This document shows, piece by piece, positions 33,134-42,318 of a stretch of DNA of 64,000 nt. Origin of the DNA: Ichthyophis bannanicus (taxonomy: Eukaryota > Chordata > Amphibia > Gymnophiona > Ichthyophiidae). The stretch is taken from NCBI GenBank assembly GCA_033557465.1, contig CM066047.1, positions 9,626,234-9,690,233 of the forward strand, given 5' to 3'. The notes under the pieces are model-generated. The model ran no database searches. It worked only from the letters and a program-made list of their open reading frames with translations, and was not told where the DNA came from. The position numbers and the translations under genes were made by a program. Numbering within the stretch: position 1 is the first letter of the stretch; each line of letters opens with the position of its first letter.

Positions 33134-34250
33134 GTGGTTAGGATGCCTTCCCTGAGGTGGTACTACCAGGCGTGTATAATTCGGGCTTGGAGGGATCATT
33201 ACCGCAGAGGGGGGGAGGCGGATTGGGTGGATCTGGAAAGGACGGTAATGGAGTCCCTGTCTCTATCTCAGTGGTTGGGGGATGGGGGGATTGAGAACCA
33301 AGGAGGGCTTGGGAGGGAACACCCGTTTTTGGTTGCCATGTGGTGGACTTACAAGCAGAGGGAATGTAGGGGTTGGTTTCCTAGCCCTTTGTCGGCATGG
33401 ACCAGGGTGAGGGATTACTTTCCCTTTGGTGGGATGGACTGGCTCCAGAGGGGAGGGAGTTCGGGTGAGGGGCGCTTAGAAAGGTTTGTGGACTTTATGG
33501 AGCATGGGGGGGGGGGGGTGTGCACACAGCGAGCTGGAGAAAAGAGTACAAAAGAAAATCCCCTTTTATCAGTACTTCCAAATCCGACACTTGATTAACA
33601 CGGGGGAGAACAAAAGGCTATTAAGTCGGCCCAGTACGCCAATGGAGCTAGCTGTATACCAGGGGAATAGGGAAAAGGGGATCATTTCCAGGGTGTATAA
33701 GGTGTTACTGAATGAGGCGGAGGATAGAGAGACACAGGGCCACAGGGAGAGGTGGCACAGGTGGTTGGGGGTAGAGTGGGATGAGGGCCAATGACAGAGG
33801 ATCCATGAGGCAATATATAGGAACACAGCGGTATCCTCGTGGAGACAAACGCAACTTCAAATAGTTCATGGGGCTTATGCTACCCCGAACAGGCTGGCTC
33901 TTGCAGGGTGGCAACGGTCAGCGGAGTGCTGGCGAGGTTGTGGAGAAAAGGGAGGCTTCCTGCACATGTGGTGGGGTTGCCGGATCATTCAGCGGTTCTG
34001 GAGGGTGGTGCAGAAGGGGGTGGAAGGGGGGAAAAGGGTAGGTAGGAGTTTAGAATTGTTAGCAGGGGGGCTGAGGGACTGGGTGTTGAGGGGCGGTGAG
34101 AGGGAGGGAGCGGGTAAGTGGGAAAGGAGGCTGGAGGAGAAGCTCAAATTAGCAGCGAGAGTAGCGATTGCCTGGAAATGGAGGTCGGGGGTGGGCCTAC
34201 CCTGGAGGACTGGCATCGGAAAATCGAGGAAGCGGTCAAGTTTGACCGGT
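33134..34250 (+). pseudogene. L1-type ORF2 C-terminal region with Cys-His motif
   Basis: After the L2 insertion ORF2 resumes with MPSLRWYYQACIIRAW, then a frame break at the G run near 33508, then IPFYQYFQIRHLI, and in a third frame CWRGCGEKGGFLHMWWGC. The last is a Cx3Cx7Hx4C motif typical of L1 ORF2 C-termini. The end of the protein continues beyond the small insertion at 34256-34391 (LRGKEWEFHKIWDPYLKGQG) to a stop near 34538. Confidence 0.87.
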
Positions 34251-34255
34251 TAACA

Positions 34256-34391
34256 TACATCCTAGTTCCTATCCCTGTTCATATATGAATACATTGTAGT
34301 TAGCCTGCAATGTATATATTTGGTTTTGATGTACACCGCACAGATGCTAGTAGCGCGGTATAGAAGAAATATTAAATAAATAAATAAATAC
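34256..34391 (+). mobile_element. Very short L2-like 3' end
   Basis: About 130 bp of L2-type 3' UTR only, with a GTACACCGCACAGATGC...GCGCGGTATAGAAG stem-loop and an (AAAT)n tail. It is inserted in the last coding part of L1 ORF2, between TTGACCGGTTAAC and GGCTGAGGGG. The word ATACA lies on both sides, a possible short duplication. Confidence 0.75.
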
Positions 34392-34743
34392 AGGCTGAGG
34401 GGTAAAGAGTGGGAGTTTCATAAAATATGGGACCCGTACTTGAAAGGACAAGGGGAAGGGGGGTACAAGAGGAAATGGATGTTCGGGGAGTGGTGGGGCA
34501 CAGGCACAAGGCACACAGTTCTAAATGTTAAGTTCTAAGACTGAAGGGTAAAGTTTGTATTTGATTGTTGATGGTTAAACTGATTACGATGTTTGTCACT
34601 TGTGGGGAGTCGCAGAGTGAAGAGGGGGAGAGATGACAGCGGAGTTCGGAGGGGGGGAAGGTTCCTGCTGTCGTCTGCTGTAACCCTGCCTTTCACATGC
34701 TTAATAAAATATAGTTTAAAAAAAAAAAAAGAGGAGAAAAAGG

Positions 34744-35265
34744 AATACATGGAGCAGCTAGAGTGTTTAAACACACTGTGCCTCTCCTCATTACATCAAT
34801 GGCCAGAAAAAACTCCTCTTATAAACCTATATAACATTAGCAAATTATTTTCTTTCTCACATATATAACATTTAAATTATTTTCTTTCTCAAATCTTCTT
34901 TTTCCATTTAAATTCAAATTAAATAATACTTTCCTAGAGCATGTCATTACAAAACTTAACTGAAGCAGTCTCAAAATCACATTCAAGTACCCAAGGCTTC
35001 ATCTGATACCCCAACGCCAACAAGCATGTTGACTAAGCGTTTCGCATAGCGCTTTTTCAAGGGGTCCTAAACCAATGCATAATGCTGTAGAGGACAGCAA
35101 CAAAAAAACATATCTGCGTAAAAAGACTTTTTCCAAACGTTTTCCAACTATGTGAGAAAGAAAATAATTTTGTAAATACCATATATGTTTATGAGTTTTT
35201 TCTGGCCGTTGATGTGATGGACGGAGGCACAGTGTGTTTAGACGCTCTAGCCTGCTCCATGTATT
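34744..35265. repeat. Palindromic locus, inner arms (B and B') and loop
   Basis: The left inner arm (34744 to about 34865) and right inner arm (about 35152-35265) are reverse complements. Both contain AATACATGGAGCAG, a TTTAAACACACTGTGCCTC-type segment, GGCCAGAAAAAACTC and ATTATTTTCTTTCTCACAT. The 290-bp loop contains a degenerate hammerhead-like segment (minus strand, 35021-35064). Outside the arms lie AAGAGGAGAAAAAGG and its complement (35266-35281), then L1 3'-end sequence on both sides. Confidence 0.87.
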
Positions 35266-35280
35266 CCTTTTTCTCCTCTT

Positions 35281-35307
35281 TTTTTTTTTTTTTGAAACTA
35301 TATTTTA
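35281..35307 (-). mobile_element. Mirror-image L1 3' end, first piece
   Basis: A poly-T run and GAAACTATATTTTAA are the reverse complement of the L1 3' end at 34703-34730 (AATAAAATATAGTTT plus poly-A). The rest of this mini-copy (TTAAGCATGTGAAAGG) is at 41625-41640, displaced by the DIRS insertion. Joined, the copy would be only about 45 bp. Confidence 0.8.
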
Positions 35308-35310
35308 ATC

Positions 35311-35465
35311 TCCAGGAACAAGCAGGAATGAGTCTTCACATATGGGTACGTCGGTACTGACAGAGCCTGCGCGGGAACGCTCCCCAGCGTCCAATCAGAA
35401 AGCCTTTGGGAGCATCCCACAGCGCCTGCGTGCTGCCTTCCCGCCTTTCCCAACTGTCTCTCCTC
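35311..35465 (+). repeat. DIRS left inverted terminal repeat
   Basis: Begins TCCAGGAACAAGCAGGAATG and includes CATATGGGTACGTCGGTAC and CGCGGGAACGCTCC. The complement of this stretch is found at about 41440-41600, and its outer 30 bp recur in the internal complementary region. Confidence 0.9.
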
Positions 35466-37052
35466 AGTTCTTCTTTTTCCGCAGAGCCAGCAGGTTGTGT
35501 TCCTGTCACCGCAGAAGAATTTCCTTATTTTTTCTTTATTTCTTTTGTGTTGCGTCTGCCTTCTTCGACGCTGTACCGGTACCGCCGGTCTTTGTTCTTT
35601 TCTTCTTGTAAAAAAACAAAAAAACACCTTTTTTCCGTTCTTTTTTTTCAGGTGCACTTGAGTTTTGGGCCTTAGGCCCAAAACTTTTTTTCCTTAAATA
35701 TGGAAAAGCCTGCCTCAGGATTTAAAAAGTGCACAAAATGTGGCGGTACTATTTCCGTTACCGACACCCATGACTGATGTCTAAAATGTTTAGATCCTGA
35801 CCATTCCATAACAGATCATGTGTCCTGTTCCATGATGTCTAAAAGAGGTTGGCAGAACCGAGCTGCCAAGCTCAGTACCCTGTTTCCCTTTGATGCGGCT
35901 TCGGTGGCATCGACGTCTTCCAGGGCTGCTTCTTCCTCACATGGATCTCAGGTAACTAAACATAAATCCAGCCGGTCCTCGAAGGGTAGATCTCCTTTTA
36001 AGCATCGAGATGCCTCTGGCCTTGCCCTCAAGGATTCTGCACCGGCAAAATTACCCCGGCGGGAGGCTTCGGCTTCTAAAGCATCATCATCGGGGTTCCA
36101 GGATGATCTTGATGACGTGGCCTCGACAGATCTCCTGGTGCCATGCTCTGGGGTACCAGTGGCTTCCACCAGTACCGATTTCCAGGCATTGGCGGCGTCG
36201 ATGGATCAGAGGATTCTGTCCATAGAACGCAGTCTGGCGGCTTTCCTTGTGGCATCGACGCCCGTGGTACCGCAATACACTACTCCGCCGGTACCGGCTC
36301 TAGCATCGCCATCGGTACCGATTCTGGTACCGGTGACATCGACATCGGTGTCCGCTATGCCGGTACTCTGTCCTCTGAAGCCCTCTGGTACCGATACCCT
36401 GGTACCGGTTATTGCCGATACCGATCCCGGTCGGTACGGGTATCGGGCTTTGCAAGAGCATCCAGACAGACGATACTTAGATTCCTCTGATGACTCTGAG
36501 GATTCTGAAGAGTCGGTCGATGCAGTGATGCTTCTTCCACAGGAGGAGTCCTCTCCTAAACAAAGGATGTCTCCTCCAGAGGATTTGTCTTTTCAAGACT
36601 TTATCAGAGAGGTGGCTCGGTGTCTCTCTATTACAGTGGCACCTGAGACAGAACCCAGAGCCAAGGAGTTAGATATTTTACAATATCCTAAGGAGGCAGC
36701 TACCTTACCTATTCATGAGGTTCTGTACGATCTCATGTTGAGGATGTGGGAAGCACCTCTAACCACCTCTCCTCATTCTCACAGTTTGGATATCATGTAT
36801 CGTGTCCCTCCTTGTCCTGGTTTCCATAAAACTCACCTTCCTCACCACTCTATTGTGGTGGAGTCTGCAATGAGAAAGATTAGAAGTGCCAAAAGACATG
36901 CCTCTAATCCTCCAGGATGTGAATGTAGAACCCTGGATGCTTTTGGAAGAAGAGTCTTCCAAGCTTCCATGCTTGCTGCGAAAATTAATTCTTATAGTCT
37001 CTACATGAGAATGTTCTTAAAAGAAGTCACTGACCATTTGCAGACTTTAAGT

Positions 37053-37341
37053 GGAGTGGAGGAGTGGCCTAGTGGTTGGGGCAAGGTACTTCAGGCCGGA
37101 AGGTCGGGGGTTCAAATCCCACTAGAGGACAGCAACCTTGGGCCGGAAGGATTGGGGTTTCTAGTCCCACAGGTGCTCCTTGTGGTCTTGGGCAAGCCAC
37201 TTAACCCTCCATAGCCCATGTTCCCTGTAAAATAGTTATCTCCAAGTTATAATGCCCTGTTCAATGTAATTTCAGTTTGTTCAATGTAAAACCGCCTTGA
37301 TATCATGAAAGGCGGTATATAAGAAATGTTAAATAAATAAA
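37053..37341 (+). mobile_element. SINE with duplicated B-box region and L2-like tail, in DIRS gag
   Basis: Same family as 21880-22163: a GAGTGGCCTAGTGGTTGGGG head, two B-box-like segments (GGGGTTCAAATCCCAC and GGGGTTTCTAGTCCCAC), the CTTGGGCAAGCCAC core, and a tail with TGATATCATGAAAGGCGG and (AAAT)n. TTTAAGT flanks it (37046-37052 and 37342-37348), a good target duplication. Confidence 0.9.
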
Positions 37342-37506
37342 TTTAAGTCCTTTTATGTCTGAAGATAAAAGGCAAGAATTTCTCACTGGGCTCAAACATG
37401 CCCAGGATATCTCCAAATGTGCAGCTTTCGACTCCTTTGAATGCATAAGCAGAGCCTCAGCTATTGCCATAGGTGCACGTAGGATTGCTTGGCTTCAAGC
37501 ATCTGA

Positions 37507-37858
37507 TTTGGAGATCTGGGTTTATTTATTTAGTATACATTTGTATACCGCTACTTCCAGCAATCAGCAGTGTTTTTTTTTTTTTTTTTATTACAGATTG
37601 GAAATTGTCAAATCATGACAGGAAATTTTTGAGGTATAAACACATTGATTAGACAGGAAAGCACAGCACACAGAGAACTATTTTACAGGGAACATGGGCT
37701 ATGGAGGGTTAAGTGGCTTGCCCAAGACCACAAGGAGCACCTGTGGGACTAGAAACCCCAGTCCTTCCGGCCCAAGGTTGCTGTCCTCTAGTGGGATTTG
37801 AACCCCCGACCTTCCGGCCTGAAGTACCTTGCCCCAACCACTAGGCTACTCCTCCACT
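37507..37858 (-). mobile_element. Second SINE in DIRS gag, opposite orientation, different tail
   Basis: On the minus strand the first 180 or so bases are nearly identical to the head and core of the SINE at 37053. After TGTAAAATAGTT the sequence changes to a different tail (an internal poly-A near 37563-37580, then GTAGCGGTATACAAATG and TAAATAAATAAAC). Gag coding resumes at 37861. The two heads form an inverted pair within about 0.8 kb. Confidence 0.85.
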
Positions 37859-38174
37859 CCAAGATGAATTGGGAAATATCCCTTGTACAGGTGAGAACCT
37901 GTTTGGTAAGGATTGGCAAGCAAAAGCCAATCAGATGGATGCTGAAAATTCTGCTTTGGATAGACTATCCAAATCCACAGCTGCTCCTGCTAAGAAAAGG
38001 TTGTTCAAGAAAACACCTTTTTCTAAAAAGGGAAGATTCTATCCTGCTTATGGTCAGCGGGCATCTTCTGCAGCTCAGTTCACTTCCAAGCGTCAGCAAT
38101 CCTCCAAACAGAGCAAAGCAAAGGCTGCAAGGCCTGCTCCAGCCCAGCAACCTCAGCCCCCTCAGGGCCTTTGA

Positions 38175-40102
38175 CTTTCTGCTAGAGAACTTAGCCTTCC
38201 TGGCTCTAGAAGGACCAGAGCCCTCCACCATTCCAGAAAGGTTATGTCACTTTGCTCCCAGGTGGGGGCAAATTACAGCAGAGCATTGGACACTCTCCAT
38301 CATAAGAGAGGGGTACAAACTTCATTTTTCAAGCTTGCCCCCTCTCACAAGAGTGCACCAGTTCAATTCTCCAACCTCCCTCCTCAGCCTGTTGGAGCAG
38401 GAGGTTGCCACTCTTCTCGCCCAGGGGGCAATAGAGGAAGTGCCTTTTCAACAACAGGGCACCGGGTTCTACTCCCCCTATTTTCTTATTCCAAAGAAAA
38501 CAGGGGGCTTCAGACCCATCTTAGATCTCAGAGAGTTGAACAGATTCCTAATCAAAGAAAAATTCAAGATGGTTTCTCTAGGAACTCTGCTGCTATACCT
38601 TCAGAGTCAGGATTGGCTTTGTTCTCTAGATCTCAAGGATGCGTACACTCATGTTCTCATCCATCCAACTCACAGAAGGTTCCTTCAGTTCCTTTTTCAG
38701 GAAAAGCACTATCAATACAGAGTGCTCCCTTTTGGTCTGGCCTCTGCACCAAGGGTGTTCACGAAATGCATGGCAGTGGTTGCTGCTTTTCTGCGCACCC
38801 TGGGAATATTCGTCTTCCCTTACCTGGACGACTGGCTCATTCGAGCTCCCACTCGATCAAAGGCCAAGACTTCTCTAACCTGCACAATGCGTATCCTTCA
38901 GTATTTAGGGCTGGTAATAAACATCCCAAAATCCAATTTGATCCCTACTCAGTCCCTGGAGTTTATAGGGGCGTTGCTGGATACCACAAGGGCAAGGGCC
39001 TATCTTCCCCAGGCACATTGCCTTCGCTTGGTGCAGTTAGCTTCTCAAGCAGAGTTGAAGCCCCTACTAACTGCTCGAGAGATGTTGCAGTTGTTAGGCC
39101 ACATGGCATCCACCGTACATGTGGTACCATATGCTTGCCTTCACATGAGAGCAGCTCAATGGACTTTATCCATCCAATGGACCCAGGCATTAGGCTGCCT
39201 GTCAGACAAAATAGCAAACACAAGTCGCCTCATTTTGTCCCTCCAGTGGTGGAAGTCCCCTCAAAACCTGTTGCTGGGGTCCCCCTTTCAACAGCCTCTA
39301 CCCCAAGCAACTCTTACAACAGATGCTTCTCCAATGGGCTGGGGAGCTCATCTTCAGGACCTCTCCACCCAGGGCATCTGGTCCCCACAGGAGACTTGTC
39401 TACATATCAATCTCTTGGAACTCAGAGCAATCTTCTTTGCTCTGCGAGTTTTCCACACCCTGCTCAGCCACAAGACAGTCCTTATCCACATGGACAATCA
39501 GGTAGCCATGTTCTATGTAAACAAGCAGGGAGGAACTGGCTCTCTGTCGCTTTGCAACGAAGCTCTGCGACTGTGGGCCCTCACCAGAGAGCATCACATT
39601 CATCTTCTGGCAGTTTATCTTCCAGGTGTTCAAAACTCTTGGACAGACAGACTCAGTCGAGCTCTGCTTCTACACGAGTGGTCCCTACATATGGACCAGG
39701 TATCCAAGATTTTTCGAATTTGGGGAACCCCGGACATAGACCTCTTTGCAAGTCCGTGGAATGCCAAACTTCCCCGGTTCTGTTCCAGAACTCCGGCTCA
39801 GGGGGCTCAGGCAAGGGATGCTTTCCTCCTTCACTGGGGTTAAGGCTTCCTGTATGCCTTTCCACCCATTCCCCTAATTCCCAAAACCCTGTTCAAGCTT
39901 CAGAGAGACAGAGGCCACATGATTCTCATAGCTCCACATTGGCCACGGCAAGTGTGGTACCCTCTGCTTCTACATCTCTCTCAAGCTCCCTCCCTAGAGT
40001 TAGGGTCTGCTCCAGACCTCCTCTCTCAAGAGGACGGAAGGTTATGGCATCCCAATCCCCAGTCTCTGCATCTCAGGGCTTGGTTGCTGAAGGCCTAGAT
40101 CT
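38175..40102 (+). pseudogene. DIRS reverse transcriptase-RNase H
   Basis: The RT domain shows EVATLLAQGAIEEVP, GFYSPYFLIPKKTGGFRPIL, CSLDLKDAYTHVLIH (Asp A), YRVLPFGLASAPRVF and FPYLDDWLIRAP (YLDD, both Asps present). RNase H has LTTDASPMGWGAHL, LLELRAIFFALRVF, HMDNQVAMFYVNK and WTDRLSRAL, so all four acidic residues are visible. A TAA at 39841-39843 cuts the C-terminal LIAPHWPRQVWYP part, which reads on to 40102. The frame is +1 relative to gag and recombinase. Open sequence upstream of 37861 belongs to a SINE, not to this protein. Confidence 0.92.
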
Positions 40103-41135
40103 CCAGGATCTTCATCTTTCTCAACAAGTGAAAGATGTTCTTTATGTTTCCAGAAAACCTTCCACTAGACATTCTTACGCTTTCAAGTGGAAGAGGTTTA
40201 CCATCTGATGTTCTGAGAAGGGTCTTAACGCCCGTGCCATACCTCTGGAATCGTTGCTGGAGTATCTCCTTCATCTGTCTAATGCAGGCCTTAAGACAAA
40301 TTCAGTAAGGGTCCATTTGAGTGCTATTGCAGCTTCCCTTGAGCCTCTAAATGGACAACCTATTTCCTCTCATCCTCTTGTAGCAAGATTCATGAGAGGC
40401 CTCCTTTTAACAAAGCCTCCCATCAGACCACCTCCGGTGGCATGGGACTTAAACTTGGTTCTTGGTCAGCTTATGAAGCCGCCTTTTGAACCTTTAGCTA
40501 CCACCTCCTTGAAATACCTTTCTTGGAAGGTTATCTTTCTTATTGCAATCACATCAGCACGCCGCATTAGTGAATTGCAAGCACTCGTAGCTAATCCGCC
40601 TTATACAAGGTTCCATCATGACAAGGTGGTCTTTAGGACTAATCCACACTTTATGCCTAAGGTGGTCTCGCCTTTTCACCTCAACCAGGAGGTCTACCTA
40701 CCTGTCTTTTTTCCAGGGCCTCATGCATCAAGTGCAGAGAGAAATCTTCATACCCTGGACTGTAAAAGAGCTCTGGCCTTTTACTTACAAAGGACACAGC
40801 AACATAGAAAGTCTTCCCAACTCTTTGTTGCCTTTGATCCTTCTCATTTCGGACAACCAGTCTCCAAGAGAACACTTTCTAACTGGATTGCCCAGTGCAT
40901 TTCTTTCGCCTATCAGAGCAAGAACCTTTCTCTGGAGGGCCATGTCACAGCTCACAATGTGAGAGTCATGGCAGCCTCAATGGCTCATCTGAACTCTGTG
41001 TCTATCAACGACATCTGTCGAGCAGCCACTTGGGCCTCGGTTCATACCTTCACAGCCCATTACTGCTTGGACAAGGACTCCCGCCGGGATGCCTTGTTTG
41101 GTCAGGCTGTTCTTAAACACCTGTTCCATACTTAA
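40100..41135 (+). pseudogene. DIRS tyrosine recombinase
   Basis: Replaces integrase in DIRS elements, inserting the circular intermediate by strand exchange. The N-terminal SAM-like core domain has VLYVSRKPSTRHSYAFKW and, after a TGA at 40206-40208, LLEYLLHLSNAGLKTNSVRV. The catalytic domain has ITSARRISELQAL (first Arg), VTAHNVRVMAAS (His-x-x-Arg) and TFTAHYCLDKDS (Tyr nucleophile). All catalytic residues are present and only the single TGA breaks the frame. The upstream open frame overlaps RT-RNase H. Confidence 0.92.
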
Positions 41136-41249
41136 TCAACTCCTACCCACCATCCCTCATGGGATGCCAGAGATCCATGTGGGGAAGTGCAGCCCTGTTC
41201 CAGGGACACACAACTTCTGGGATCTCTCCCTGGCATCTAAAGCTAGGGA

Positions 41250-41345
41250 GTCCCCATATGTGAAGACTCATTCGTGCTTGTTCCTGGAGATAGCACAGTT
41301 ACTTACCTGTAACAGGTGATCTCTGGGAACAGCAGGAATAAGTCT
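41250..41345 (+). repeat. DIRS internal complementary region
   Basis: The left half (CATATGTGAAGACTCATTCG and TGCTTGTTCCTGGAGA) is the reverse complement of the element's left end. The right half (AGCACAGTTACTTACCTGTA, CTGGGAACAGCAGGAATAAG) is the reverse complement of its right end. The junction near 41291 therefore marks both outer boundaries and supports 35308-41624 as the complete element. Confidence 0.92.
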
Positions 41346-41439
41346 TCACAACCTCCCCACCTCCCCTAGGAGTTGTATCTCTCTATCTATCTTTCCTTTC
41401 CCTCTCTCTCTCTCTCTTTGTCTCAGCTTAAAACTCAAC

Positions 41440-41624
41440 TGAGGAGAGACAGTTGGGAAAGGCGGGAAGGCAACACGCAGGCGCTGTGGGATGCTCCCAA
41501 AGGCTTCCTGATTGGATGCTGGAGAGCGTTCCCGCGCAGGCTCTGTCGGTACCGACGTACCCATATGTGAAGACTTATTCCTGCTGTTCCCAGAGATCAC
41601 CTGTTACAGGTAAGTAACTGTGCT
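41440..41624 (+). repeat. DIRS right inverted terminal repeat and right extension
   Basis: Complement of the left terminal repeat up to the CCATATGTGAAGAC stretch, then a unique extension ending GGTAAGTAACTGTGCT. This extension is copied in the internal complementary region but not in the left end, as is usual for DIRS. Confidence 0.88.
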
Positions 41625-41640
41625 TTAAGCATGTGAAAGG
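41625..41640 (-). mobile_element. Mirror-image L1 3' end, second piece
   Basis: TTAAGCATGTGAAAGG is the complement of CCTTTCACATGCTTAA at 34688-34704 in the L1 3' UTR. It joins directly to CCTTTTTCTCCTCTT, the complement of the L1 target duplication. Confidence 0.78.
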
Positions 41641-41757
41641 CCTTTTTCTCCTCTTCTTTATGCCCATGAATGAGATATTTTTGATATCTGGACATTTAGT
41701 TAAGCCTGTGATATAGTAGAGTGGATTTCTTTTGTTTTTTGGACTTACTTCTTTCCT
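41641..41757. repeat. Palindromic locus, outer right arm (A')
   Basis: Reverse complement of 26412-26525, starting with the complement of the L1 target duplication and running through TGCCCATGAATGAGATATTT to GTGGATTTCTTTTG and a GGACTTACTTC boundary. Confidence 0.85.
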
Positions 41758-41777
41758 AAACAATAATACATTCAAAG

Positions 41778-42318
41778 CAGGACTGGTGCTTCCTTTAGGT
41801 GAACTAGGTGGTCACCTAGAGCACCAAAGTTCTGAGAGCAGCCCATTGCCGCCCCTCTCTGGGACTGCAGTGACAGCAACACAACACATACCTGAACTCT
41901 CTAGCACTGCGTTGCAGTTCCTGCCCTTCCATCCCCCTCTGATGCATGCCCCCATGTAAACTGGAAGTCTGCGCTGGAGCAGGGTGGAAACAGCAGTTCA
42001 TAGAGTAGAGGAGTAGCCTAGTGGTTAGAGCTCTGGCTTGGGAACCAAGAGAGCAGGGTTCAGTTCCCTCTAGCACTCCTTTTGGCCTTGGGCAAGTCAC
42101 TTAATCCTCCATTGCTCAGAAGAATCCCTGTTTCATGTATATTACCAAGTTTAAGTTACAGTGTAAACCACTTTGACTGAAATGATGAAGCAGTATAAAA
42201 AAACCTGTCAAATAAATAAATAGAGAGCAGGAACTGCGATGCAGTGCCGGAGGGAAGTGCTACATTGTGATTTGCTGCTGTTGCTCCAGGGGGGGCAGGA
42301 TTTTGGGCCCACCTAGGA
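41778..42318. mobile_element. Non-autonomous hAT-like insertion with 8-bp duplication
   Basis: ATTCAAAG flanks the block (41770-41777 and 42319-42326), and removing it rejoins the L2 RT reading. The left end starts CAGGACTGGTGC. The right end (CACCTAGGA) is a poor match as an inverted repeat, so it may be damaged. There is no transposase. A SINE is nested at 42006-42226. Confidence 0.65.
42006..42226 (+). mobile_element. tRNA-headed SINE with L2-like tail
   Basis: Head GAGGAGTAGCCTAGTGGTTAG, B-box-like GGGTTCAGTTCCC, core TTGGCCTTGGGCAAGTCAC, tail TGTAAACCACTTTGACTG...GCAGTATAAAAAAACC and (AAAT)n. Unlike 21880 and 37053 it has a single B-box segment. Confidence 0.85.

Larger units (their letters stand above)
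26526..34727 (+). mobile_element. Tx1/L1-type LINE, full length but interrupted
   Basis: An 8.2-kb element with a 5' UTR (26526-26726), ORF1 (26727-27602), a long GC-rich spacer, ORF2 (28028 to about 34540), a short 3' UTR and an A tail (34718-34730). It is flanked by AAAGAGGAGAAAA(A)GG at 26511-26525 and 34728-34743. Two later insertions interrupt ORF2: an L2-like LINE (30541-33118) and a short L2 tail (34256-34391). G homopolymers (near 28447, 29540, 33120 and 33508) coincide with several frame breaks. Confidence 0.93.
35700..38174 (+). pseudogene. DIRS gag-like ORF1, split by two SINEs
   Basis: The frame can be followed from ATG at 35700 (MEKPASGFKKCTKCGG) with a Cys-rich knuckle (CTKC...CLKC), a TGA at 35775-35777, then an open run to about 37052. 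Ser/Pro/Thr-rich sequence is followed by an acidic stretch (DDSEDSEESVD) and a helical region (SFQDFIREVARCLSI, LYDLMLRMWEAP). A SINE interrupts at 37053-37341. The frame resumes with EFLTGLKHAQDISKCAAFDS to 37506. A second SINE follows, then a basic tail (37869-38174, AKKRLFKKTPFSKKGRF) ending at TGA 38172-38174. It would act as the capsid or nucleoprotein. Confidence 0.83.
35308..41624 (+). mobile_element. DIRS-type tyrosine-recombinase retrotransposon, nearly complete
   Basis: A 6.3-kb element with inverted terminal repeats (35311 to about 35465 and about 41440-41600), a gag-like ORF (35700-38174, interrupted by two SINEs), RT-RNase H (about 38175-40102), tyrosine recombinase (about 40100-41135) and an internal complementary region (41250-41345). 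The last is made of the reverse complements of both outer ends, as expected for DIRS1-type elements, which replicate via a circle. The terminal repeats differ at only a handful of positions in about 150 bp. Each ORF has a single visible nonsense change, so inactivation is probably fairly recent. Confidence 0.93.

Noticed and set aside
35820..37214. A 464-codon frame as an independent host gene
   Set aside because: It lies between DIRS terminal repeats with a Cys knuckle and RT-recombinase downstream. The end after 37052 is SINE sequence.
37798..38174. N-terminal extension of the RT-RNase H frame
   Set aside because: The first part is SINE sequence and the rest overlaps the gag tail in another frame. 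The RT begins after the gag stop.
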